Shown here: piece by piece, positions 24,518-33,755 of the stretch
Position numbering within the stretch: position 1 is the first letter of the stretch
Layout: every line of letters begins with the position of its first letter
Assembly (NCBI RefSeq): GCF_000299895.1
Contig: NZ_AMRG01000001.1
Location: 124,001-188,000 of the forward strand
From: Idiomarina xiamenensis 10-D-4
Lineage (GTDB): Bacteria; Pseudomonadota; Gammaproteobacteria; Enterobacterales; Alteromonadaceae
Length of the DNA stretch: 64,000 bases
Direction: 5' to 3'
Notes under the pieces: generated by a model
What the model was told of the DNA's origin: nothing
Seen by the model: the letters and a program-made list of their open reading frames with translations, nothing else
Database searches by the model: none
Position numbers and translations under genes: made by a program

Positions 24518-24901
24518 ATGATGACCGCGTTAACGCGTATTTTATATGTTGAGGACGAACCCGATATTCGTGAAGTCGCCAGCATGGCGTTACAGGCCTT
24601 AGGTGGTTACCAAATTTGCTGCTGTGAATCGGCGCAACAAGCATTAACAAAAGGTCCGGCATTTGCACCGCAACTGTTATTGCTGGATGTGATGATGCCC
24701 GGTATGGATGGCCCCCAATTGCTACAACAGTGGCGCCAATTGAGTGGTCAAGCCAGGGTGCCGGTGATTTTTATGACCGCCAAAGTGCAACCCAAAGAGG
24801 TTGAGGAGTTAAAGCAACTAGGTGCCTTAGCAGTGATCAGCAAACCCTTTGATCCGATGCAATTAGCGGCACAAATCGAAACCATATGGAAGCAAGTATG
24901 A
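24518..24901 (+). CDS. Single-domain response regulator
   Basis: This 127-residue receiver has the acidic pocket (YVEDEPD), the phospho-acceptor Asp in LLLLDVMMPGMDG, a Thr in FMTAKVQ and the Lys in ISKPFDP. There is no output domain, so it acts by protein contact or as a phosphate shuttle. It lies between the hybrid kinase and the Hpt/GGDEF protein, with tight spacing on both sides, so it probably belongs to the same relay. Confidence 0.92.
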   Translation: MMTALTRILYVEDEPDIREVASMALQALGGYQICCCESAQQALTKGPAFAPQLLLLDVMMPGMDGPQLLQQWRQLSGQARVPVIFMTAKVQPKEVEELKQLGALAVISKPFDPMQLAAQIETIWKQV

Positions 24902-26541
24902 GCGGCGCTCAACAAGACTTTCTAAAGCAATTAGGCAACCTGCGCGAACAGTATTTAACGCGCTTGCCGGCGTCGCTAGCGCATATCCGTGAAGTGGCAA
25001 AAACCTTGCTTGACCCGCAACAGCAGGCATCTGCACTGTCGGAATTACATCAGCTACTTCATAAGTTAGCCGGTTCTGCGGGCACCTTTGGCTTAACCAG
25101 CTTGGGCCAGCAAGCCCGACAGCTAGAACATGACGTGTTGAGCCTGCAACAGCAGCAACCGCTGCCGGCGAGGCCATGTCACCTGCTGATTGAGCAAGTG
25201 GAGCAGTTAGTTCGTACGCCATTGAGCTTGCAACAATATCAAGCGGATGCGAGTACTCTAACCGAGCAACAAGCCAGCAGCGATAGCCTGACACTGCTCG
25301 TTATCACCGACGATGAAGCGCTAAAGCGACTCCTCGACCAACAGCTATCCGCTTACGGTTGCCGCTTAGCCTTTGTCGCTTGGTCGTCAATTATCGCTGG
25401 CGATGATGCGCGGCTTTATCAGTATGAGGTGGTGTTGCTTGATGTCAGCCGCGACGACGTGAATCGCCTGAGCAATAACGCCACCTGGGTACAAACGCGT
25501 GCGCAGCAACATTTACTGCCGACCTTGATGATCGCCGAGTGCGATGATTTTGAAAGGCGCATACTGGCGGCACGATTAGGCTTTGCTGGTTTTGTGGTTA
25601 AGCCCTTTGATGTGCCGCGGGTGGTGAACCAACTCATGCAGTTGGTGATACGCCGCTCGGTTGCGGCTGAGCGAGTATTAATTATCGAAGATGACGATGA
25701 CCTAGCTCAGCACTACCAGTTGGTGCTGCAGGCGGCTGGTATGCAGGTGGCGCGTCTGACCGAGGCTGAAAAAATTGTCGAGACGGTACTCTCTCAGCGC
25801 AGTGAATTGGTGCTTATGGACCTGTACATGCCGCGTTATAGCGGCCGTGAGTTAGCCGGGGTATTACGCCAATATCCGAGTTGCGTTGGTTTGCCAATCG
25901 TCTTTTTATCTGGCGAAACTGATGTGAATAGGCAGCTATCGGCAATGGGCAGTGGTGCTGATGACTTTTTAACCAAGCCTATTTCTGACGAGCACTTGGT
26001 CGCGGCAATACGCGTTCGAGTTGAGCGAGCTCGCTATCTTAACGAGCAAATCATGCTCGATGGTCTGACCGGTTTGTTAAAGCATGCCAATATTAAAGAA
26101 GCGGCTGAGTTAGAGTGGCACAGTGCTCAGCAGCGCGAACAGGCGGTGGCTTTTGTCATGGTCGATATCGACTTTTTTAAGCGCGTTAACGACCAATATG
26201 GACATGCGGTGGGCGACATGGTGATAGCGTCTGCGGCTATGTTATTAAGACAACGGCTACGACGTGATGACCGCATTGGTCGCTATGGCGGTGAGGAATT
26301 TTTTGCGGTTTTAATCGACTGCAACGCCGCCCAAGCGAAGCTGATACTGGACGATATTCGCGAACGTTTCGAGCGGCTGGTATTTCAACACGCTAATGGG
26401 CATTTTCATTGTTCACTATCGGGTGGCTGCGTTGACAACCAAAGCCATGCCGATGCCAATGCCGAGCAATTACGAAAGCTTGCTGACGAAGCGCTTTACG
26501 AAGCCAAGCATGGCGGCCGCAATTGCATTGTGGCGCATTAA
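24898..26541 (+). CDS. Hpt-REC-REC-GGDEF diguanylate cyclase
   Basis: This 547-residue protein starts with a phosphotransfer (Hpt) domain with His55 in LLHKLAGSAGTFG. A degenerate receiver (about 135-255) and a full receiver (VLIIEDDDD, then LVLMDLYMPRYSG, then TKP) follow. The GGDEF domain has an intact active site (GRYGGEEF) and an inhibitory RxxD site (RRDD, five residues before GGEEF). It should make cyclic di-GMP in response to phosphate relayed from the hybrid kinase. The start at 24898 gives the ATGA overlap with the regulator and has GGAAG upstream; an in-frame ATG at 24886 is the alternative. Confidence 0.9.
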   Translation: MSGAQQDFLKQLGNLREQYLTRLPASLAHIREVAKTLLDPQQQASALSELHQLLHKLAGSAGTFGLTSLGQQARQLEHDVLSLQQQQPLPARPCHLLIEQVEQLVRTPLSLQQYQADASTLTEQQASSDSLTLLVITDDEALKRLLDQQLSAYGCRLAFVAWSSIIAGDDARLYQYEVVLLDVSRDDVNRLSNNATWVQTRAQQHLLPTLMIAECDDFERRILAARLGFAGFVVKPFDVPRVVNQLMQLVIRRSVAAERVLIIEDDDDLAQHYQLVLQAAGMQVARLTEAEKIVETVLSQRSELVLMDLYMPRYSGRELAGVLRQYPSCVGLPIVFLSGETDVNRQLSAMGSGADDFLTKPISDEHLVAAIRVRVERARYLNEQIMLDGLTGLLKHANIKEAAELEWHSAQQREQAVAFVMVDIDFFKRVNDQYGHAVGDMVIASAAMLLRQRLRRDDRIGRYGGEEFFAVLIDCNAAQAKLILDDIRERFERLVFQHANGHFHCSLSGGCVDNQSHADANAEQLRKLADEALYEAKHGGRNCIVAH

Positions 26542-26555
26542 CGAGGCGCTGTTGA

Positions 26556-27071
26556 CTATGGCTTGGGGGGCGCCATTTGTTGTGCCACGCGCTGTTCAAT
26601 GGCTTGTTGCAGTGAGCTGCACAAGCCTAGCGCAAATAATACCTCGGCGACCACAAACAAGGGGCCGATCAGTAAGCCGATGATATCGTCGACGAAAGCC
26701 GGTTTACGGCCCTCGTAATAATGACCAATAAACTGAAAAATCCAGCCGACGACAAATAACCCGATACCGGTAATTAACCATTGTGCAGTTGATTGCATGG
26801 CAATTTGTTCACCGACGATTAAACACAGTAGCAGCAAAAACGCCATCACTGCAGCGAACAGCTTGCTTAAGCGGAAATAAAAGATAACAGCCGCTATACT
26901 CAGCAATAAGGCTGGTGTTAATGGCAGCCCCAGCAGGCTGAACGTGGGTCGCGACAACAAAATGACAATCGCCACGACAATCATCGGAATGCCAAACATA
27001 TGCGTCAGGATATTGCGGCTATCGCGATGGTAGCAAGCATAGTTGCTGAGGTGTTCGGTTAAACTTTTCAT
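26556..27071 (-). CDS. Mpo1-like (DUF962) membrane protein
   Basis: This 171-residue protein has four or five hydrophobic segments and the N-terminal block YACYHRDSRNILTHMFGIP, with the His and Asn residues conserved in the DUF962/Mpo1 family. Yeast Mpo1 is an iron-dependent dioxygenase that alpha-oxidises fatty acids; bacterial members are barely studied. A later IGHYYEGRKPAF block keeps the family's second conserved His. It is convergent with the diguanylate cyclase gene and stands alone. Confidence 0.8.
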   Translation of the reverse strand: MKSLTEHLSNYACYHRDSRNILTHMFGIPMIVVAIVILLSRPTFSLLGLPLTPALLLSIAAVIFYFRLSKLFAAVMAFLLLLCLIVGEQIAMQSTAQWLITGIGLFVVGWIFQFIGHYYEGRKPAFVDDIIGLLIGPLFVVAEVLFALGLCSSLQQAIEQRVAQQMAPPKP

Positions 27072-27236
27072 GGGGCGCTTTGCTGGTCGCTGTTGTTAGG
27101 TAAAGATTGATACGAAAGCGGTGAGCTGTCAAGCGCCGCCGCTAAGGTGCTTTAGTTTAGCGCCGAGTCGGAGTAGGATGCCAGATTAATGGCTTTGATG
27201 GCGCTGACGACGGCGCCTGCAACGAAAGGGATGTTG

Positions 27237-28364
27237 ATGCAACAGAAACTGGAACAACGCTCATTTTTATTGATGTTAGTGGTAGTTTCACTAGCCTTCT
27301 TGTGGGTCTTAAAGCCGCTCTGGGGAGCCATCTTTTGGGCGGCTGTGATCACCGTCATTTTTTACCCGGTGCATTGCCGTATTAATCAACGCATTGGCCA
27401 GCACCCGAGCATCGCCGCGGCCTTAACCTTGATGTTGTGCATGGTCATTGTGGTGATACCCGTCGTTGCCATTATTTCGTCATTTGTGAGTGAAGGCGTA
27501 CAGCTTTATCAGCGCTTAAGCGACGGCGATATCAGCGTCGGCGACATGGTTGATCGCGTACGTCAGGCTTTTCCTTTCATCGGTGATATCTTAAATCAAT
27601 TGGGTATGGACCCGGCGACACTGAAACAGCGCTTATCCGATGGCGCAGTATCGGTGAGCCAAGTACTGGCGAAAGAAACCTTCAGTATCGGCCAAAGCAC
27701 CTTCAGTTTCTTCTTAAACTTGGGTTTGATGTTGTACTTAAGTTTCTTTTTGTTACGCGACGGTCCGCAATTAACACGGCTGTTAGTGCAAGCGTTACCG
27801 TTGGGCGACGATCGCGAGGAACAGCTTTTTACAAAATTTGCCGAGGTCACTCGCGCTACTGTTAAAGGTAACTTGGTAGTGGCTATTGTGCAGGGGGCTC
27901 TCGGTGGCCTGATTTTCTGGATCCTAGACTTACCGGCACCAACCTTATGGGGTGTGGTGATGGCGGCTTTATCGCTGATACCGGCAATTGGTGCGGCGAT
28001 CATCTGGGCGCCGGTAGCGGTTTATTTAATGGCCACCGGTGAGTTGATGGACGGGGTGATTTTATTTGCCTACGGCGCCGTCATCATCAGCCTAGCCGAC
28101 AACGTCTTACGTCCGATTTTGGTTGGTCGCGACACTAAGCTACCCGATTACGTGGTACTGTTCTCAACCGTTGGTGGTTTAGCTATTTTTGGCATCAATG
28201 GCTTTGTCATTGGCCCACTGATCGCGGCCCTATTTATGGTGTTTTGGCAAATTTTTATGCGCGAGTTTAACACCTCGGCGGAGTTGACCGCCGATGAGCG
28301 CTTAGCCGAACGCCTGACCGACGCCGATGAAGATTTACATGAACGTGACCAGCCCATACGCTGA
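27237..28364 (+). CDS. AI-2E family transporter (PerM-like permease)
   Basis: This 375-residue membrane protein of the AI-2E transporter family (PF01594) has about seven to eight hydrophobic segments, and YLSFFLLRDG and LRPILVGRDTKLPDYVV match its conserved blocks. Members move varied substrates, including sodium/proton exchange in some bacteria, so the substrate here is unknown. The start at 27237 is preferred since AAAGGG lies 6 nt upstream; earlier in-frame ATGs at 27189 and 27231 lack this. Confidence 0.88.
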   Translation: MQQKLEQRSFLLMLVVVSLAFLWVLKPLWGAIFWAAVITVIFYPVHCRINQRIGQHPSIAAALTLMLCMVIVVIPVVAIISSFVSEGVQLYQRLSDGDISVGDMVDRVRQAFPFIGDILNQLGMDPATLKQRLSDGAVSVSQVLAKETFSIGQSTFSFFLNLGLMLYLSFFLLRDGPQLTRLLVQALPLGDDREEQLFTKFAEVTRATVKGNLVVAIVQGALGGLIFWILDLPAPTLWGVVMAALSLIPAIGAAIIWAPVAVYLMATGELMDGVILFAYGAVIISLADNVLRPILVGRDTKLPDYVVLFSTVGGLAIFGINGFVIGPLIAALFMVFWQIFMREFNTSAELTADERLAERLTDADEDLHERDQPIR

Positions 28365-28467
28365 CAGTGTCAGCAGTGGTTAGACTTTGGTCGCATGGTA
28401 AAGCATGATTAAGCTGATAGTTTAAGCAGATTAACAACCGTTTATGGGCGTCAACAGAGGATGGCCT

Positions 28468-30039
28468 ATGAGCAATTTAAGCGGCGCTAACAAAGCCTTA
28501 TCGTGGGTTAATTCTAGCGCGTTGCTGGCTGCGCTTATGGTGTTGCTCAGCAGCGCACTGCTTGATAACGATTGGCTGCGGTTAACGCTAAACCTGATCG
28601 GCCTAAGTCTGCTGCTCGTGTTACTGTGGCGCCGTCCGGCCACGCCCGCTAGCGCCACCAATGAGCAATCCGCACAACAACTCGCAATGCAACAAGTCGC
28701 TGCCAACGCTGGCGATAATGCGATTGCTACCGCCGAGTTAAGTCATCGTATACAGCATCTACAGCAGGTGCTGCAAGATAACGTCTCGGTGCTTAATCGT
28801 AATGTCGCTCAGGTTGCCGATATCGCTGAGCGCGCGCAATCAATATCTCAATACACGGCTAATGTTGCTGATGCCGGTGAGCAAACGCGCCAAATCAGCC
28901 TGCAAGGACAGCAGCAAGTACAGACGTTGATTGGCGATATCGAGCAGGTAGTCAAACAAAGTCGTGCTGTCGCGCAAGATGTTGAAGGCTTACGCGCGGA
29001 TGCTGAAAAAATACGTCAAGTGACAGCGGTCATTGATGCCATTGCCGAGCAAACCAATCTGTTGGCTTTAAATGCGGCGATTGAAAGTGCGCGTGCCGGT
29101 GAGCATGGTCGTGGCTTTGCCGTGGTTGCCGATGAAGTGCGTAACTTAGCTAAACGTACCTCAAGCTCGACCGTCGAAGTCAGTCAGTTGGTCGAAGCGA
29201 TTCATCAGCAAACGCAACACGCCAGTCATAGCATGAGCGCGCTAGCCGACGAAGTCGAGCAGCAAGCAACCACCGTCAATGGGGTGGTGCAGCAACTCGA
29301 TGAGATTTTACAGCATGCCAGTTCAGTCGAGGAGCAGCTACAGCAAATTGCCACTAATGTTGCTCAGAATCATCAGCAATTAACCGATAGCCGACTGGCT
29401 TTTCGGCAAGTTGAGCAAGAACTGCACGAGCAGCAACAGTATATGAGCGATGTGTTGGGCCAGGCTAGCCATTTAGAAGCTCAATCAGAGTCACTATTCG
29501 CGTTATTAGTCATGCACGATGCTGAATCTCCGCATCGCGCTATTTATGACGTTGCTGCGCAAGCCGCCGAACAGGTTAGCGAGTTGCTAAGCGCGGCGCT
29601 CGATAGCGGCGAATTAACCGAGGCGCAGTTATTCAGTCGTGAATATCGACCGGCTACGGATGCCTCGTATAAGTTAGAAACGGCGTACAGTGAATACTTT
29701 CAGCGTCACTTAGCGCCGATTCAAGAGCCCGCCTTAGCGCGTCACCCGCAAATTGTCTACGCCATTACCACCGACCCGAATGGTTACGTCGCCCGTCATA
29801 ATGATCGCTTTAATCAACCGTTAACGGGTAAAGCCGAACAGGACAAGGTAGGTAATCGCTCACGCCGCTTGTTCAACGACGCGACCGGCAAGCGTTGCGG
29901 CGCACATACTCAACAACTCTTGTTGCAAACCTATAAGCGCGATACCGGCGAAGTGATGCATGACTTATCGGTACCCATTTGGGTAAACGGTAAACACTGG
30001 GGCGGCTTTCGAGTAGGCTACTGGCCCCTGAAAGACTAA
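28468..30039 (+). CDS. Methyl-accepting chemotaxis protein with C-terminal sensor domain
   Basis: This 523-residue protein has two hydrophobic segments near the N terminus (about 17-35 and 40-56) with almost no periplasmic loop. The signalling domain has the tip block [21 protein letters not shown] with [18 protein letters not shown]. After the coiled coil comes a C-terminal domain of about 170 residues ([15 protein letters not shown] onward, ending [15 protein letters not shown]), which looks Cache-like. Ligand sensing is therefore probably cytoplasmic and C-terminal to the signalling domain. The start at 28468 has AGAGGA upstream. The stop overlaps that of the convergent cfa gene. Confidence 0.9.
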   Translation: MSNLSGANKALSWVNSSALLAALMVLLSSALLDNDWLRLTLNLIGLSLLLVLLWRRPATPASATNEQSAQQLAMQQVAANAGDNAIATAELSHRIQHLQQVLQDNVSVLNRNVAQVADIAERAQSISQYTANVADAGEQTRQISLQGQQQVQTLIGDIEQVVKQSRAVAQDVEGLRADAEKIRQVTAVIDAIAEQTNLLALNAAIESARAGEHGRGFAVVADEVRNLAKRTSSSTVEVSQLVEAIHQQTQHASHSMSALADEVEQQATTVNGVVQQLDEILQHASSVEEQLQQIATNVAQNHQQLTDSRLAFRQVEQELHEQQQYMSDVLGQASHLEAQSESLFALLVMHDAESPHRAIYDVAAQAAEQVSELLSAALDSGELTEAQLFSREYRPATDASYKLETAYSEYFQRHLAPIQEPALARHPQIVYAITTDPNGYVARHNDRFNQPLTGKAEQDKVGNRSRRLFNDATGKRCGAHTQQLLLQTYKRDTGEVMHDLSVPIWVNGKHWGGFRVGYWPLKD

Positions 30040-31151
30040 CTTAGCGGGCGTTGGTAGCCGCCTTCAATACCGGCCTTGCTTAACACCCACTGCCACAACT
30101 GCACGTCGCGGGCGCGGAAGGCACCGGCGCAACTGCATAAATAGTACCGCCACATACGATAAAAGCGCTCATCGTAGTCGCTTTTTAATTGTGGCCAAGC
30201 GTGTTCAAAATTGCTTAGCCAAGCCATCAAGGTTTTATCGTAATCGGCACCAAAGTTGTGTAAATCCTCAACCACAAAGTTGTCTTCAAGGCTGGGGGAC
30301 ATGCTCTCTAGCGTGGGAATTTCACCATTGGGAAAAATATAGCGGCTGATCCAAGGGTCGGTACCGCCGCTGTTGCCGTGTTTACCGATAGTATGTAATA
30401 AAAACAGGCCATCATCGGTTAAACAGCGCTTAGCCACGCGCATGTAATCGGCATAGTTTTTACTGCCGACATGTTCAAACATACCCAAACTAATGATACG
30501 GTCAAATTGTCCCTGTAAATCACGATAATCCTGCAGCAAAAACTTTACCGGCAATCCTTGGCAGCGCTGCTGGCCTAGCTCCACCTGTGCTTTGGAGACG
30601 GTGACGCCAACGCATTCAACCTGATAGTTCTCGGCAGCGTATTGCATAAAGCTGCCCCAGCCACAGCCGATATCTAATACTTTCATGCCTGGCTTTAAGC
30701 CCAGTTTTTGGCAGCTTAATTCCAGCTTGTGGCGTTGTGCTGTGGCTAGATCATCGGCGTTGCGCCAATAGCCGCAGGTGTACACCATCAGCGGATCGAG
30801 CATGGCCTGATACAAGCGGTTACCGAGGTCGTAATGGTGGCGACCCACCTCCCAAGCGCGCTTGATATTTTGTAAATTGAAAAGCCGGCTCTTTAACGCG
30901 TGCCACAGTAAGCGGGTGGGTTTGACTTGATCTTGAATGCGAGCCCGCAGCAGCCGTGCAAAGAACATATCTAAACGCTCTGCACGCCACTGCCCGTCCA
31001 TGTATGACTCGCCTAAACCTAGGTTGCCGTAGGCGAGTGCGCGATCAAACATAGCGCTTTGCTGAACTTGTATATCCCAAGGCCTATCGCCGTTGACGCG
31101 AATATCCGCTTTGGCTAAAAGCTGAGTAACAAATTCCTGACTTGCTGCCAT
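30036..31151 (-). CDS. cfa: Cyclopropane-fatty-acyl-phospholipid synthase
   Basis: This 371-residue SAM-dependent methyltransferase adds a methylene bridge to unsaturated acyl chains of membrane phospholipids. It has [13 protein letters not shown] (SAM binding), [11 protein letters not shown] in the N-terminal lipid-binding domain, HYDLGNRLY, and [11 protein letters not shown] with the catalytic-region Glu and His. The start at 31151 follows AAGGAGAC; an upstream in-frame start at 31199 adds 16 non-homologous-looking residues. It is a monocistronic gene convergent with the chemoreceptor. Confidence 0.93.
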   Translation of the reverse strand: MAASQEFVTQLLAKADIRVNGDRPWDIQVQQSAMFDRALAYGNLGLGESYMDGQWRAERLDMFFARLLRARIQDQVKPTRLLWHALKSRLFNLQNIKRAWEVGRHHYDLGNRLYQAMLDPLMVYTCGYWRNADDLATAQRHKLELSCQKLGLKPGMKVLDIGCGWGSFMQYAAENYQVECVGVTVSKAQVELGQQRCQGLPVKFLLQDYRDLQGQFDRIISLGMFEHVGSKNYADYMRVAKRCLTDDGLFLLHTIGKHGNSGGTDPWISRYIFPNGEIPTLESMSPSLEDNFVVEDLHNFGADYDKTLMAWLSNFEHAWPQLKSDYDERFYRMWRYYLCSCAGAFRARDVQLWQWVLSKAGIEGGYQRPLS

Positions 31152-31275
31152 GCTCGTAGTCTCCTTGCTGCTGCCAGTATCACTATAGCAGCTACGCAAG
31201 AAAACGCCGATTGGATACCCAATAGCTGCACTGAAAGCGGGTATTTTTCTTTACAATTCAGCCTATTGATTCACT

Positions 31276-32514
31276 CTAGTTGCGTTTACCTGAGCCGCTA
31301 AATTCAGGATAGGCCTCGACGCCACAATCGCTGATATCGGCGCCTTGGTATTCGTCTTCTGCCGAGACGCGAATGCCGATACAGACTTTCAATAACCACC
31401 ATAGCAACAGACTGCATAAAAAGACCCAAGTAAAAATGCTAAAGGCGCCCAATAATTGTGCCGACCAACTCGCTTCGCTATTGTTCACTGGCACCCACAG
31501 CAAACCCAATAGACCGACGACGCCGTGTACCGAAATCGCGCCGACCGGGTCATCTAAATGTAAGCGGTCTAGGGCGATAATTGATAGCACCACTAGCACA
31601 CCGGCACTGACGCCGATAGCGGCCGCCCATAGTGGTGTGGGACTGACCGGATCGGCGGTAATTGCCACTAACCCGGCTAAGGCGCCGTTGAGGATCATGG
31701 TTAGGTCAGCCTTTTGCCACAGCAAGCGCGTCATCAGCAATGCGCTAATAGCGCCAGTTGCCGCAGCGGCATTGGTATTAACGAAGACATCGGCGATAGC
31801 GTTAGCATCATCATAGCTGCTTAACGCAAGCTGCGAACCGCCATTAAAACCGAACCAGCCCATCCACAAAATCAGGGTGCCCAGCGCTGCTAATGGCATG
31901 TTAGCGCCAGGAATGGCGTTGATGCTACCGTCACGGCGGTACTTGCCGAGCCGTGGGCCAAGCAACAATACGCCAGCCAATGCGGCGGCGGCACCAGCCA
32001 TATGCACAATACCGGAACCGGCAAAATCGACGAAGCCGGCACTTTTTAAAAAACCACCGCCCCAACTCCAGTATCCTTCTACCGGATAAATAAAACCGGT
32101 CAGTACCACGCTAAATAGTAGAAAGGCGTTGAGCTTCATACGCTCAGCAACGGCACCCGAGACAATGGACATGGCGGTGGCGACGAATACTACTTGAAAA
32201 AAGAAGTCGGCGGCTAATGCGTGTGATGCCTCGCTGTCGGCTTCGCCTAACAGCAGCGCTAAACTCGGTATGATGCCGCCAGCATCGTTACCGCGATACA
32301 TGATGCCATAGCCGACCAGCAGGAATAGCGTACAGGCAATCGCGTACAAGGTGATATTTTTGGTTAGGATCTCGGTGGTATTTTTGCTGCGCACCAAACC
32401 CGCCTCTAACATCGAAAAGCCCGCTGCCATCCACATGACTAGGGCGCCTGAGATCAGTAAATAAAAGGTGTTCAGAGCAAATTGTAACTCACTAAATTGC
32501 GCTAAGCTGGCCAT
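31276..32514 (-). CDS. amtB: Ammonium transporter
   Basis: This 412-residue Amt-family channel has about eleven hydrophobic segments and the family blocks GAVAERMKLNAFLLF, DFAGSGIVHMAGAAAAL (first pore His) and ISVHGVVGLLGLLW (second pore His). It conducts ammonia/ammonium across the inner membrane. It starts 9 bp after glnK behind AGGAGAG, so PII protein and channel form an operon, as in most proteobacteria, and GlnK should block the channel when nitrogen is plentiful. Confidence 0.95.
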   Translation of the reverse strand: MASLAQFSELQFALNTFYLLISGALVMWMAAGFSMLEAGLVRSKNTTEILTKNITLYAIACTLFLLVGYGIMYRGNDAGGIIPSLALLLGEADSEASHALAADFFFQVVFVATAMSIVSGAVAERMKLNAFLLFSVVLTGFIYPVEGYWSWGGGFLKSAGFVDFAGSGIVHMAGAAAALAGVLLLGPRLGKYRRDGSINAIPGANMPLAALGTLILWMGWFGFNGGSQLALSSYDDANAIADVFVNTNAAAATGAISALLMTRLLWQKADLTMILNGALAGLVAITADPVSPTPLWAAAIGVSAGVLVVLSIIALDRLHLDDPVGAISVHGVVGLLGLLWVPVNNSEASWSAQLLGAFSIFTWVFLCSLLLWWLLKVCIGIRVSAEDEYQGADISDCGVEAYPEFSGSGKRN

Positions 32515-32523
32515 CGTTCTCTC

Positions 32524-32877
<354 letters not shown>

Positions 32878-32903
32878 TCATATAGAACCAGAGCTAAACC
32901 TTA

Positions 32904-32919
32904 TTCAGAGTTTGTGCCA
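32904..32919 (-). promoter_or_regulatory. Sigma54-like promoter of glnK-amtB
   Basis: On the minus strand the sequence reads TGGCAC, AAACT, CTGAA. The -24 element is perfect and the spacing is right. The -12 element keeps the T and G, but the following C of the consensus TTGCA is replaced by A. It lies about 42 bp upstream of the glnK start, and two NtrC-type sites sit behind it. Confidence 0.65.
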
Positions 32920-33003
32920 ACATAAAAATAACCTTTGTTATCAGTATGTTTTGTTTGATAAATAGTCTTAGGTGGCGTTATCAACAAAAATCACGCTGAT
33001 AGC

Positions 33004-33020
33004 TGCACCATGTTGGTGCT
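33004..33020. promoter_or_regulatory. NtrC binding site 1 (glnK-amtB enhancer)
   Basis: TGCACCA, TGT, TGGTGCT: a near-perfect dyad matching the known NtrC consensus (TGCACCA-N3-TGGTGCA). It lies about 85-100 bp upstream of the sigma54-like promoter, a usual enhancer distance. Confidence 0.8.
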
Positions 33021-33044
33021 AAGGCGGGTTGCTTTGACTCGGGT

Positions 33045-33061
33045 TGCACTTTATTGGTGCG
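33045..33061. promoter_or_regulatory. NtrC binding site 2 (glnK-amtB enhancer)
   Basis: TGCACTT, TAT, TGGTGCG: a second, slightly weaker NtrC-type dyad. It is 41 bp from the first site, about four helical turns, so two NtrC dimers could sit on the same DNA face. Confidence 0.7.
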
Positions 33062-33111
33062 TGTGGGCGGATTGATAGGCGACTAGCAAGCGTTAAGAAA
33101 CCGTAAACCGC

Positions 33112-33140
33112 TTTACAGTTTAATGCGTACCTTTTATCTT
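33112..33140 (+). promoter_or_regulatory. Candidate sigma70 promoter of the RcsF-like gene
   Basis: TTTACA (33112-33117), 17 bp, then TATCTT (33135-33140). The leader to the start codon would be about 115 nt and would contain the ACTTTGG repeats. The 398-bp gap 32863-33260 otherwise holds the glnK control elements. Confidence 0.4.
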
Positions 33141-33180
33141 AGCGCTGAATTTTCCTTTATCGCTTTTTTGATTGGCGTGA

Positions 33181-33237
33181 CTAAGTTACTTTGGTTGAGT
33201 GACTTTGGCTAAGTTACGTTGATTAGCGACACTTTGG
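33181..33237 (+). repeat. Short direct repeats before the RcsF-like gene
   Basis: CTAAGTTAC occurs at 33181-33189 and 33209-33217. ACTTTGG occurs at 33188-33194, 33202-33208 and 33231-33237. The repeats are interleaved and lie between the candidate promoter and the start codon. They may be a regulatory array or only local duplication. Confidence 0.35.
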
Positions 33238-33260
33238 GTAAACTACATAGGGAGGCCTCA

Positions 33261-33701
33261 ATGATGCTAAGAACGCTCATCAGCGTTTTTCTAATTGCTG
33301 TGTTAGCAGGCTGTAGTGCGTTTAATCGTTATACCCAGCAAGCCAACCAAAGTGAAGCAGAGGTGTCATCGGCGCTGGTTGAAACCGTCAATTTTTACAG
33401 CCCCTACGACATTTACGACAATAACGTTGAGGCGCGTTTTTTAGCTCGTCAAAGCGGCTTTTCTTGCCCCGTGCAGGGGCAATCGCAACAGCAAATGGCG
33501 ATGCTCGATTTGAAAGCGGCAGTGCAAGCGATCGGCGGCAACGGCGTGGTTTTAGAACGCTGCCATGAGGTGCAAACCGATCAATGTTTAGCCGCTATTC
33601 AATGCGATGGCGATGCCTACCGTGTGCAAGATAACCGCGCGCAAATTGAACGTACCGCCAGTGACCAGAAGCCCAAGCGTCAGTCGGGCGTTTGGTTCTA
33701 A
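33261..33701 (+). CDS. RcsF-like outer-membrane lipoprotein
   Basis: This 146-residue lipoprotein has a short signal peptide with lipobox LAGC. After the lipid Cys there are exactly four more Cys, in GFSCPV, LERCHE, TDQCLA and AIQCDG. Their spacing, with two of the gaps 8 and 6 residues, closely resembles the disulfide-forming Cys of E. coli RcsF, and GGNGVVLERC matches its GANAVVL-like strand. RcsF reports envelope stress to the Rcs phosphorelay; no rcs kinase genes are in the window. The start at 33261 follows GGGAGG; an ATG codon repeats at 33264. Confidence 0.65.
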   Translation: MMLRTLISVFLIAVLAGCSAFNRYTQQANQSEAEVSSALVETVNFYSPYDIYDNNVEARFLARQSGFSCPVQGQSQQQMAMLDLKAAVQAIGGNGVVLERCHEVQTDQCLAAIQCDGDAYRVQDNRAQIERTASDQKPKRQSGVWF

Positions 33702-33755
33702 GTCTTTCATCGGGAAGATGCGACCATAGACTTATTCGCAGTTTCCCTAGCCGGT

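Noticed and set aside
28405..28440. FliA promoter for the chemoreceptor
   Set aside because: TAAAGCAT and GCTGATAG are present but separated by 6 bp instead of 11.
33702..33755. Terminator between the RcsF-like gene and endonuclease V
   Set aside because: AAGTCT and AGACTT can pair over 22 nt, but the stem is short and has no T-run, so it is not reported as a terminator.
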